A DNA stretch of 13,137 bases from Chloroflexota bacterium. Its GTDB lineage: Bacteria > Chloroflexota > Dormibacteria > CF-121. How positions within the stretch are numbered: position 1 is the first letter of the stretch; the number at the start of each line of letters is the position of its first letter. Below the pieces are notes generated by a model. The model was not told the DNA's origin, did no database searches, and saw only the letters and a program-made list of their open reading frames with translations. The translations under genes and the position numbers were made by a program. Shown piece by piece: positions 6,495 through 12,607 of this stretch. The stretch lies in the NCBI GenBank assembly GCA_005889395.1, contig VBFX01000053.1, forward strand, positions 1 through 13,137. Direction: 5' to 3'.

Positions 6495-7580
6495 ACGAGG
6501 TCGTCGATCACAAGCCACTCCTGACGCACGAGGTGGGGTCGCTCGACAAGCCCGGCTGGCGCGTCAAGGCCTACGCCGGCAAGCCGCTGGACGAGAAAGA
6601 CCTCGAGGAAGCGCGCACCTGGGGCGAGCGGCTCCAGGTTCCAGAGTACGAGCGCCTGCTCGATCTGCTGCGCCACGCCCCGTTCAGCAAAGAGCAGAAG
6701 GCCGAGCTGCAGCGCTGGTCCAGCCTCTACGCCGTCCGGCTCGAGGAGAGCGCCGGCCTCGACGTCGTCTACGACGGCGAGCAGCAGCGCACCGAGATGT
6801 GGCGCGATCTCGCTCGGCTCGCCGTTTCACAATGCCGAGTTCTCCTACCTGGTGTCCGTGGCCGAAGCCGAGCTCAAGATCCCGGTCACCGGCGCGTATA
6901 CGCTCGCGGACTGGTCGTTCGACGAGCGGGACCGCACCCCCGAGAACCTGCTTCAGCCGGCGGCCGAGCGCAGCCGGCAGCGCAAGGCGGCCCGCCGCGA
7001 GTTCGTCCTGGAGGTGGCACGGAACTTGATCCGGCCCAACCTCGAAGCCTTGATCCTGCTCGGTGCGCGCTGGATCCAGGTCGACGAGCCGGGGGCGTCA
7101 ACCGAGGCTGATGAGCTGGACCTCTTCGTCGACAGCTTCAACGCCAGCGTCGAGGGCCTCAACGCGATGTTCTCGACCCACCTGTGCTTCTCGGATTACA
7201 ACCTCTTCTTCCCGGCGATCGAGCGCATGGAGCACTGCCAGCAGTTCGCGGTCGGCTTCGCCAACTACGACAGCCGCGAGCTGGGAACGTCCGATGCGGC
7301 GCGGCCCGGCTACCAGGTGATCAAGAAGTTCCGCGACCTGCCGTACACGCCGGCACTCGGTCTTGGCGTCCTCGACATCCACAGTGACTTCATCGAGTCA
7401 CCCGAGCTCGTCCGCGATCGCGTGCTCTACGCCGTCAAGGTTTTCGGCGATGCCAACCGGATCCATGTGACGCCCGACTGCGGCCTGCGCACCCGTTCCT
7501 GGAAGGTCGCCTACGAGAAGCTGCGCAATATGACGGCCGGGGTGCGCATGGCGCGCCAGCAACTGGGTCTTAAGACGTAG
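6491..7580 (+). pseudogene. MetE core-type methyltransferase, second of the pair, frameshifted with apparent internal deletion
   Basis: The first part (ATG 6491, codons to about 6800) gives LTHEVGSLDKPGWRVKAYAGKPL and LDVVYDGEQQRTEMW, typical of the N-terminal half of short MetE proteins. The protein then goes out of frame. The frame one base further on carries GSPFHNAEFSYLVSVAEAELKIPVTGAYTLADWSFDE (from about 6816), WIQVDEPGAS, the zinc-type His-x-Cys in STHLCFSDY (His 7179, Cys 7185), LGLGVLDIHSDFIE and the late zinc Cys in TPDCGLRTRSW (Cys 7479), ending at TAG 7578-7580. From memory of the family, about 30-40 residues (the GF...RGTVRSFDNKYY..KA segment) normally separate the two parts and are missing. 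So this is a natural pseudogene, or a one-event deletion or assembly error in a real gene. Unlike its upstream partner, it keeps the full zinc signature. An independent restart at GTG 6852 (242 aa) would lack half the barrel and is unlikely to work alone. Confidence 0.8.
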
Positions 7581-7626
7581 GGAGTTTCCTCCCCGCTCGC
7601 GGGGGCAGGGTGGGGTGGGGGCTCCC
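7580..7626 (+). terminator. Long G-rich hairpin after the MetE pair, probable terminator or dispersed intergenic repeat
   Basis: In the + strand RNA, GGGAGTTTCCTCCCC (7580-7594) can pair with GGGGTGGGGGCTCCC (7612-7626): fifteen positions with one T-T mismatch and three G-U pairs, enclosing a 17-nt loop. A smaller alternative hairpin, CCCCG-CTCG-CGGGG (7591-7604), is also possible. No U-tract follows, so it is not a classic intrinsic terminator; it could stabilise the 3' end or be one copy of a dispersed palindrome. The stretch 7602-7626 recurs, minus a 5-nt TGGGG unit, at 8388-8407. Confidence 0.55.
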
Positions 7627-7675
7627 GCCGCGCTTCAGCTTGCTAGGTCACGCCTCGATTCGGTTACATGGCCGG

Positions 7676-8386
7676 ATGCCCAAACTACGACGCGTTCTCG
7701 GTGGCGCGCTACTGACGGCAGCCGCGACTGCGCTGACCGTGAAAGGAGCGCTCACCAGCCCGATCGGCGCGCTCGTTCCGACGGATCAGCTTCAGCATGA
7801 CCTCCGCGCCGCAAAGGACGCAACGGTGACCCAGTCGAAGACCGTGCTTACGCAGGCTCAGCAACGCCTGCTCGCCGCGATCGTCCGTGCTCCGTCTGAG
7901 GTATCGCCATCGGCGGCGCCGATGTCCAACGGCCAGGTGGCCGCTGCGGAATCGAAGGCTCGGGAGAATCCCGAGCCGAGCGTCCGGGGTGCTGCCCACG
8001 TCAACGCGAATCGGATCCTGCGCGAGGCCGCCCTCCGTCACCAGCTCGATCCCAAGCTCGTCCTGGCCGTCTCCTACTGGGAGAGCGGCTGGGATCAATC
8101 GCGAGTCTCCGAAACCGGCGCGGTCGGACTGATGCAGGTCGAACCGGCGACAGCGCAGGAGGCTGGGCCGGCGCTGCTCGGCCGGTCGGTCGACATCACG
8201 GACGCCTACGACAACGCGGACGTCGGGACGGCGGTTCTGAAACAGGACTTCGACGCGTTCCACGATCCGGCCATGGCGCTGGCCGCCTATTACCAGGGCC
8301 CCACGAGCCTGCGCGCGTACGGCATGTTCCCGGATACGCAGCAATACGTCCAGGGGATCCTCGACCTGGCGGCTCGGATGAATTAG
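7676..8386 (+). CDS. Lytic transglycosylase-like (SLT domain) exported protein
   Basis: A 236-residue protein that would cleave peptidoglycan outside the membrane. The N-terminus MPKLRRVLGGALLTAAATALTVKGAL is a signal peptide or anchor; residues 38-108 are a low-complexity linker with a possible helix (QLQHDLRAAKDATVTQSKTVLTQAQQRLLAAI). The SLT fold starts near 113: ILREAALRHQLDPKLVLAVSYWESGWDQ contains the catalytic Glu (E136), followed by GAVGLMQV (148-155) and AYYQG (204-208), where most relatives have AYNxG. The ATG at 7676 puts the basic residues directly before the hydrophobic stretch; upstream in-frame GTG 7610 would run through the hairpin repeat and is rejected. A weak TTGCTA-18-TTACAT (7640-7669) could be a promoter for a nearly leaderless message. 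The TAG overlaps the convergent dehydrogenase stop by 4 nt. Confidence 0.85.
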   Translation: MPKLRRVLGGALLTAAATALTVKGALTSPIGALVPTDQLQHDLRAAKDATVTQSKTVLTQAQQRLLAAIVRAPSEVSPSAAPMSNGQVAAAESKARENPEPSVRGAAHVNANRILREAALRHQLDPKLVLAVSYWESGWDQSRVSETGAVGLMQVEPATAQEAGPALLGRSVDITDAYDNADVGTAVLKQDFDAFHDPAMALAAYYQGPTSLRAYGMFPDTQQYVQGILDLAARMN

Positions 8387-9474
8387 TGGGGCAGGGTGGG
8401 GGCTCCCTGCTGGCGAATGATCGCCTGGCAGAGCGCCACATCGCGAACCGCGTCCTCGGCGGTGGTGCGCGGCTCCCGGTCCTGGGTGATACACCCGTAG
8501 AACTCCAGGAGCTCGCGCTTGAACGCCGACTCGAACGAGATCGTCTCGACGGTCCGCCACGAGCGCGGGCCCTCCTGGCTTCCACCCTCCAGCACCAGCT
8601 CGACCGGCGCGCCGCGCAGGAACGGCGAGGGAAAGACGAGCGTCGCCCGCCGCTCCGGATAGAAGAACGCGAACTCCTGCTGGTAGCGGGCCACCCCGTC
8701 GGTCAGGTTGACCCAGTGCATCGCGGCCGCCGCCGGTGGAAAGTCGAGGAACAGCGAGATACCCTCCTGCGCCACGCTCGCAAAGCGGAGTGCGTTCGGC
8801 TCGCCCAGCAAGGCGCGCATCAGGTTGATGTCGTGGATCATGCTGTCCAGCAGCGAATGCCGGTATGCATAACGCAACACCGGGTCTGTGACCTGGATCG
8901 CCGCCGTGACCCGGGCCTCGTCGTCCCCCTGCAGGGTCGCCACCGTCCTGGCGTCGATGTCCGTGCCGCGGACGATCGGGTAGTGCGCGACATACCACTT
9001 CAGCGGATACTCCGCGGTCGTGGAGCGGGCGAAGCGCAGCGGACGCAGGTCGCGGAGCTCGTCCGCCATCCGCTCGACCGCCGGATCGTAGCGTTTCATG
9101 TAGCCCACCATCAGGCGAACGCCCGCCTTCTTGCCGGCCGCGATGATCGCTTCGCCTTCCGCCTCAGAAAGCGCGATCGGTTTCTCGATGAAGACGTGAC
9201 GTCCGGCCTGCGCCGCCGCTACCGCCATCGGCTCGTGGCTGCCGGTCGTCAGCACGAGCACGGCGTCCAGCGGGACCTCGAGCAGTGCCGTCCAATCGGT
9301 GAAACGGCGGTCGACGCCGTACGCCTCCCCAACGGAATCGACCACGGTCCGCGACAGATCGCAGACGGCCGCGATCTCATACCGGTCGCTCAGCTCCCGC
9401 AGGTAATGCAGATGCATCACCTGCGCGATCAGTCCGCATCCGATGACACCGACGCGCAGTCGAGGCTGAGCCAA
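8383..9474 (-). CDS. Gfo/Idh/MocA-family NAD(P)-dependent oxidoreductase, possible inositol/sugar dehydrogenase
   Basis: A 363-residue cytosolic dehydrogenase. The N-terminal Rossmann domain has VGVIGCGLIA (8-17) and the conserved EKP (97-99: VFIEKPIALSEAE); the C-terminal alpha/beta domain has GYMKRYDPAVERM (124-136) and the catalytic-type DSMIHDINLMRALLG (D210, H214). Length is normal for the family. It is divergent from iolE-iolB-iolC and shares their control region, so it may be the inositol 2-dehydrogenase of the pathway (the IolG role), but it is not a close IolG match and could act on another cyclitol or sugar. TTG at 9474 starts just before the first beta strand; the predicted transcription start lies only about 4 nt upstream, so the message may be almost leaderless. 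Its last codons (GAPTLPH) and stop are read from the G-rich repeat at 8388-8407. Confidence 0.88.
   Translation of the reverse strand: MAQPRLRVGVIGCGLIAQVMHLHYLRELSDRYEIAAVCDLSRTVVDSVGEAYGVDRRFTDWTALLEVPLDAVLVLTTGSHEPMAVAAAQAGRHVFIEKPIALSEAEGEAIIAAGKKAGVRLMVGYMKRYDPAVERMADELRDLRPLRFARSTTAEYPLKWYVAHYPIVRGTDIDARTVATLQGDDEARVTAAIQVTDPVLRYAYRHSLLDSMIHDINLMRALLGEPNALRFASVAQEGISLFLDFPPAAAAMHWVNLTDGVARYQQEFAFFYPERRATLVFPSPFLRGAPVELVLEGGSQEGPRSWRTVETISFESAFKRELLEFYGCITQDREPRTTAEDAVRDVALCQAIIRQQGAPTLPH
8388..8407. repeat. Partial second copy of the G-rich repeat
   Basis: The stretch GGGGCAGGGTGGGGGCTCCC (8388-8407) matches 7602-7626 exactly, except that the latter carries one extra TGGGG. The left (C-rich) arm is absent here because it abuts the stop codon of the transglycosylase gene. 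It encodes the last residues of the minus-strand dehydrogenase. Confidence 0.6.
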
Positions 9475-9486
9475 GCTGCGCGCGAC

Positions 9487-9492
9487 TATACT
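9487..9492 (+). promoter_or_regulatory. Candidate -10 box for iolE-iolB-iolC
   Basis: TATACT (5 of 6 to TATAAT) on the + strand overlaps the minus-strand -10 box; the two share ACTATACT. A start near 9499 would give a leader of about 24 nt to the GTG at 9523. No good -35 box is visible 16-18 nt upstream, which would suit an activator-dependent or extended contact. Confidence 0.45.
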
Positions 9493-9503
9493 CCGACCAC
9501 CGA

Positions 9504-9513
9504 TGACCGGTCA
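9504..9513. promoter_or_regulatory. Candidate operator: perfect 10-bp palindrome in the divergent promoter region
   Basis: TGACCGGTCA is a perfect palindrome with a central CG. It overlaps the -35 box of the minus-strand promoter and lies about 6-15 nt downstream of the predicted + strand start, so one bound repressor could block both genes. Central-CG palindromes are typical of LacI-family operators, but other families are possible and no regulator gene is in the window. Confidence 0.45.
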
Positions 9514-9522
9514 ATCCATCGC

Positions 9523-10458
9523 GTGCCTACCGACCTGAGTAAATCGATCGCCGTCGCCAGCGCACCCGTCTCCTTCGGCGCCTTTGAAGTCACGGTCGGC
9601 GTCGACCCGAACGTCCCCGACGCGGTCAGCGTCCTCGATGCGGTGCAGCGTGACGGCTACGACGGCATCGACCTGGGACCGATCGGTTACCTGGGGACAC
9701 GGGACGATTTGCGCGAGCACCTGCGGAGTCGCGGGCTGTACCTGTCCGGCGGATACATGCCCCTGCCACTCTCGGATCCGGCCGGCATGGAACCCGCGGT
9801 CGCGGAGCTCACAACCCTGCTCGATCTGTTCGATAGCGCGAAGAGCCCGGACCACGTTCCGGCGCCAAAACCGACGCTGGCGGACGCCGGTTCGGCCGCA
9901 CGCCGGCTGGCACCGGGGCGGGCCCATTCGGACCGCAGCCTCGGGCTGCAGCCAGAAGGCTGGGACCGCCTCGCCGCCAACCTGGAAGAGGCGGTCACGC
10001 TCTGCCGCGCGCGCGGCTACGAACCGACCTTCCACCATCACGCGGGAACGTATGTCGAGGCGCCCTGGGAGATCGAGGAGTTGCTGGCACGTAGCGACGT
10101 CGGACTCTGCCTCGACACCGGTCACCTCGTGCTGGGCGGCGGCGACCCCGTTTCTGCCATCCGCGACTGGGGCTCCCGCATCAATCACGTTCACCTCAAA
10201 GACGTCCGGCATGCGGTGATCGACACCGTCATTCGCGAGGGCGGCGACATGATGCAGGTCTGGCGTGGCGGTGCCTTCTGCCGGCTCGGTACCGGCGACC
10301 TCGACATCGACGCCATCCTGAACGGGCTTCGCGCCCGCAACTACCACGGATGGTTGGTAGTGGAGCAGGATGTGATTCCCGGTCCTGAAGCCCCGACCGA
10401 CGCGGCCGCGCTCGATGAGGGCAAGAACCGCGCCTTCCTCCGCGCCCGCGGCCTATGA
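9523..10458 (+). CDS. iolE: Inosose dehydratase-type TIM-barrel protein (IolE-like)
   Basis: A 311-residue xylose-isomerase-like TIM barrel; IolE removes water from scyllo-inosose in myo-inositol breakdown, using a bound divalent metal. Segments match IolE: PTFHHHAGTYVE (168-179), GLCLDTGHLVLGGGDP (194-209), INHVHLKDVRH (220-230), FCRLGTGDLDIDAIL (252-266) and NYHGWLVVEQD (273-283). The first strand reads APVSFGAFE rather than the usual IolE 'W-G' opening, so a sister family (IolH/IolI-like isomerase) is not excluded. The GTG at 9523 is the best start; the open frame extends much further upstream, but only antisense to the dehydrogenase. No clear Shine-Dalgarno. The stop overlaps iolB in ATGA (10455-10458). 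Confidence 0.8.
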   Translation: MPTDLSKSIAVASAPVSFGAFEVTVGVDPNVPDAVSVLDAVQRDGYDGIDLGPIGYLGTRDDLREHLRSRGLYLSGGYMPLPLSDPAGMEPAVAELTTLLDLFDSAKSPDHVPAPKPTLADAGSAARRLAPGRAHSDRSLGLQPEGWDRLAANLEEAVTLCRARGYEPTFHHHAGTYVEAPWEIEELLARSDVGLCLDTGHLVLGGGDPVSAIRDWGSRINHVHLKDVRHAVIDTVIREGGDMMQVWRGGAFCRLGTGDLDIDAILNGLRARNYHGWLVVEQDVIPGPEAPTDAAALDEGKNRAFLRARGL

Positions 10459-11234
10459 GCGACCCAAATCTCGTCCACAACGCCGCCGAGGGCATCCGCC
10501 CCGCGACCGCCGGCTGGACCTACCTTTCCTTCCGAACGGTCCAGCGCAAGGCTGACGAAGAGCTCGCCGGTCAGACCGACAATGAGGAGACCGCGCTCAT
10601 CTGGCTCGGCGGCACGGCCGACGTCGAAGGCTTTGGCAACGTGGGCGAGCGCGAGGACGTCTTCGGCGGCAAACCCTCAGCGCTGCTGCTGCCCCCTGGC
10701 GCGAGCTATCGCCTTCGCGCGCGCACGCTATTGCATCTAGCCATTGTCTCGGCGCCGGCCGAATCAACGCTCCCACCGCGATTGATCCGACCCGACGATG
10801 TACGCGTCGAAATCCGCGGGAAGGGCGTCACCGAGCGGCGCATCCACTGGATCCTTTCGGAGAAGGACCCCGCGGCGCGGCTGCTTCTTGTCGAAGTCCT
10901 GACGCCGGCGGGTCACTGGTCGACCTATCCGCCCCACAAGCACGACGAGGACAAGGCGGGCGTCGAGCGCGCCCTCGAGGAGCTTTATTACTACCGGTTC
11001 ACTCCGGAGCAGGGCTTCGCCTTCCAGGGCATCTACACGAAATCAAGCGACCTGAACGTCGCGATCCGCGCTCGCCACGACGACCTCGTCCTCGTCCCCC
11101 GTGGCTATCACGTCGTCTCCGCCGCGCCCGGCTACGACTGCTACTACTTGAACGCGATGGCCGGTGCGGTCCGCGAATGGCTCTTCACCACAGACCCGGA
11201 CCATGAATGGTTGATGGACTGGAAAAAAACATGA
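10455..11234 (+). CDS. iolB: 5-deoxy-glucuronate isomerase
   Basis: A 259-residue bicupin that converts 5-deoxy-glucuronate to 2-deoxy-5-keto-gluconate in inositol breakdown. Strong IolB signatures: VEIRGKGVTERRI (118-130), LLLVEVLTPAGHWSTYPPHKHDED (143-166) with metal-type His 161 and 163, LEELYYYRFTPEQGFAFQGIYT (174-195), LVLVPRGYHVVSAAPGYDCYYLNAMAG (211-237) and a final DHEWLMDW. Length is normal for the family. It is translationally coupled at both ends: its ATG overlaps the iolE stop and its stop overlaps the iolC start (ATGA at 11231-11234). This gene is the firmest evidence that the cluster concerns inositol. Confidence 0.93.
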   Translation: MSDPNLVHNAAEGIRPATAGWTYLSFRTVQRKADEELAGQTDNEETALIWLGGTADVEGFGNVGEREDVFGGKPSALLLPPGASYRLRARTLLHLAIVSAPAESTLPPRLIRPDDVRVEIRGKGVTERRIHWILSEKDPAARLLLVEVLTPAGHWSTYPPHKHDEDKAGVERALEELYYYRFTPEQGFAFQGIYTKSSDLNVAIRARHDDLVLVPRGYHVVSAAPGYDCYYLNAMAGAVREWLFTTDPDHEWLMDWKKT

Positions 11235-12100
11235 GCGATGGCCCCGAGGTCGTCGTCATGGGCCGGCTCAGCGCGGACATCTACCCGGCACAGATCCGGA
11301 CGCCATTGCGCGAGCAGCGGAACTACGTCCGATACGTCGGCGGCTTCGCCGGCAACGTCTCCACGGGCCTGGCTCGATTGCAGGTGCGCACCGCCATCGT
11401 CAGCAAGCTCGGCGACGATGGGCACGGCGAATTCATCCGCGACTTTCTCAGCGGCGAGGGTGTGGACACGGGCTGGCTCCGGATCGATCAGACCCTCAAC
11501 ACCCCCGTCGTCTTCTGCGAGATCTGGCCCCCGGATCGCTTCCCGCTGCTCTTCTACCGAACGCCGACCTGCCCGGACTGGGAGTTAACGAGGGAGGACT
11601 TCGATCTGGACGCGGTCGCCGACGCGCCAATCCTGCTCGCCTCGGGCACGGGCCTGGCGCGCGACAAGAGCCGCGCGGCGCACATGGCGGCCCTGGAGGG
11701 CCACCGGCACACGACGATCTTCGACCTGGACTACCGTCCGACGTTCTGGTCTGGGGCCGACGCATACCAGCGCGCCGTCCGCGCCGCCCTGCCGCGCGCC
11801 GACATCGTCGTGGGGAACGAAGACGAAGTCCGCGCCGCGACCGGCGTCGATGGCCCTCGGCAGGGGATCGCCAGCCTGCGCACGCTCGGACCGCGCGTGG
11901 GCCTGGGCGCCGGCGACGCCTTTCTGGCGTCGGTCACGCACGGTCTCCTTCGCGGGATCGAGTTGGAAAGCGCCGTCCGGCGCGCGAACTGGGCAGGGGC
12001 CTATGTCGCCAGCCAGGTCCCCTGCTCAGAAGCAATGCCCTATCTCACGGACGTGAACGCGGCGGTTAGCGCGCGGCCGCTGCCTCCGGCGTCGGGCTGA
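11231..12100 (+). CDS. iolC: 5-dehydro-2-deoxygluconokinase (IolC, PfkB family) with apparent internal deletion
   Basis: Phosphorylates 2-deoxy-5-keto-gluconate in inositol breakdown. The 289-residue product shows VVVMGRLSADIYP (7-19), the PfkB N-terminal motif YVGGFAGNVSTGLARL (35-50), the IolC-typical LLASGTGLARDKSR (135-148), IFDLDYRPTFW (163-173), VGNEDEVRAATG (194-205), GLGAGDAFLAS (224-234, catalytic Asp 229) and SEAMPYL (266-272). IolC proteins are about 320-340 residues. Here the text runs from RTLGPRV (to 223) straight into GLGAGDAF, whereas relatives carry some 30 residues between (a V-V-V-K-R-G-x-x-G strand and turn and a P-F-x-V-x-V-x-N strand) that form part of the nucleotide site. 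The reading frame is kept, so the protein may be made but is likely inactive, or the assembly lost about 100 nt. ATG 11231 is chosen because it overlaps the iolB stop; ATG 11207 would add 8 residues inside iolB. Confidence 0.85.
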   Translation: MSDGPEVVVMGRLSADIYPAQIRTPLREQRNYVRYVGGFAGNVSTGLARLQVRTAIVSKLGDDGHGEFIRDFLSGEGVDTGWLRIDQTLNTPVVFCEIWPPDRFPLLFYRTPTCPDWELTREDFDLDAVADAPILLASGTGLARDKSRAAHMAALEGHRHTTIFDLDYRPTFWSGADAYQRAVRAALPRADIVVGNEDEVRAATGVDGPRQGIASLRTLGPRVGLGAGDAFLASVTHGLLRGIELESAVRRANWAGAYVASQVPCSEAMPYLTDVNAAVSARPLPPASG

Positions 12101-12503
12101 AGCCCAGCTGCTGCAGCATGCCGAGCTGGTCCTGCACTGCCCAGTGCTCGACGATCTTGCCGTCTTTGACCCGGGTGATGTGGATCGCCTCCCATGTCGC
12201 CTTCTTGCCGCTCGGAGGCATTCCGGCAAATTCGCCCTTCATCGTGCCCGTGGTCGTAGCACGCTGCACCACCAGGTCGCCTTCGGCGACTTGAAGATCG
12301 ATCGTGACCTTGTAATCTGGAAAGGCGCTACGCAGGGCCTTGATCAAGGCCTTAAGTCCTTCCTTTCCGGTCGGCATCCCCGGCGGCACAGGCGAGTGCT
12401 CGACGGAGTTATCCGCGATTACCTCATCGATGACCTCGAGCTTGCCCTGGTTGAACGCTTCCAAAGGGATGCGTGCGACGAGTGCCTTGTTCTTCTCCGA
12501 CAT
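12066..12503 (-). CDS. SnoaL-like / ester cyclase-family small protein
   Basis: A 145-residue protein of the NTF2-like SnoaL family. Typical features are VEHSPVPPGMPTGKEGLKALIKALRSAFPDYKVTIDLQVAEGDLVVQR (34-80), GTMKGEFAGMPPSGKKATW (86-104) and the closing VKDGKIVEHWAVQDQLGMLQQLG (112-134). Relatives include polyketide cyclases, but most environmental members are of unknown role and many lack a defined substrate; no biosynthetic cluster surrounds it. ATG 12503 is set by a textbook AAGGAGG (12517-12511) with 7-nt spacing and a promoter upstream, so it is probably well expressed and independent. The 3' end overlaps the convergent iolC end by 35 nt. Confidence 0.85.
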   Translation of the reverse strand: MSEKNKALVARIPLEAFNQGKLEVIDEVIADNSVEHSPVPPGMPTGKEGLKALIKALRSAFPDYKVTIDLQVAEGDLVVQRATTTGTMKGEFAGMPPSGKKATWEAIHITRVKDGKIVEHWAVQDQLGMLQQLGFSPTPEAAAAR

Positions 12504-12510
12504 GTCATGT

Positions 12511-12517
12511 CCTCCTT
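12511..12517 (-). promoter_or_regulatory. Strong Shine-Dalgarno for the SnoaL-like gene
   Basis: AAGGAGG on the minus strand, 7 nt before ATG 12503. It is the best ribosome site in the window; most other genes here lack one. Confidence 0.8.
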
Positions 12518-12545
12518 CCGTGCGTGACGTTGGCCACCCCTCGCT

Positions 12546-12574
12546 GTTCTAGGCGTTAGTTTTCAGGTTGTCAA
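12546..12574 (-). promoter_or_regulatory. Sigma-70-like promoter for the SnoaL-like gene
   Basis: On the minus strand, a perfect TTGACA (12574-12569) is followed after 17 nt by TAGAAC (12551-12546, 4 of 6). A start near 12539 would give a leader of about 36 nt containing the Shine-Dalgarno. The rest of the 12504-12607 gap shows no gene and no clear terminator for the upstream GNAT gene. Confidence 0.65.
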
Positions 12575-12607
12575 GAGCCGGACTCCGCCCTGATCACGTG
12601 TCGTTTC

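Larger units (their letters stand above)
9485..9514 (-). promoter_or_regulatory. Sigma-70-like promoter for the Gfo/Idh/MocA gene
   Basis: On the minus strand, TTGACC (9514-9509) and TATAGT (9490-9485) are separated by 18 nt, each 5 of 6 to the TTGACA/TATAAT consensus. A start about 7 nt downstream falls near 9478, about 4 nt before the TTG start codon. Confidence 0.65.

Noticed and set aside
6852..7580. Separate 242-aa gene starting at GTG 6852
   Set aside because: It is the 3' half of the interrupted MetE-type gene; a barrel missing its first strands is not expected to be an independent protein.
7709..8998. 429-codon minus-strand open frame
   Set aside because: Covers the transglycosylase antisense and the dehydrogenase in a wrong frame; no motifs.
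8386..9522. Upstream extension of the iolE frame by about 380 codons
   Set aside because: Antisense to the Gfo/Idh/MocA dehydrogenase, which has full family motifs; IolE homology begins after 9523.
11207..11233. Earlier ATG for iolC
   Set aside because: Lies inside iolB; the ATGA overlap at 11231 matches the coupling seen between the other genes of the cluster and the family N-terminus.
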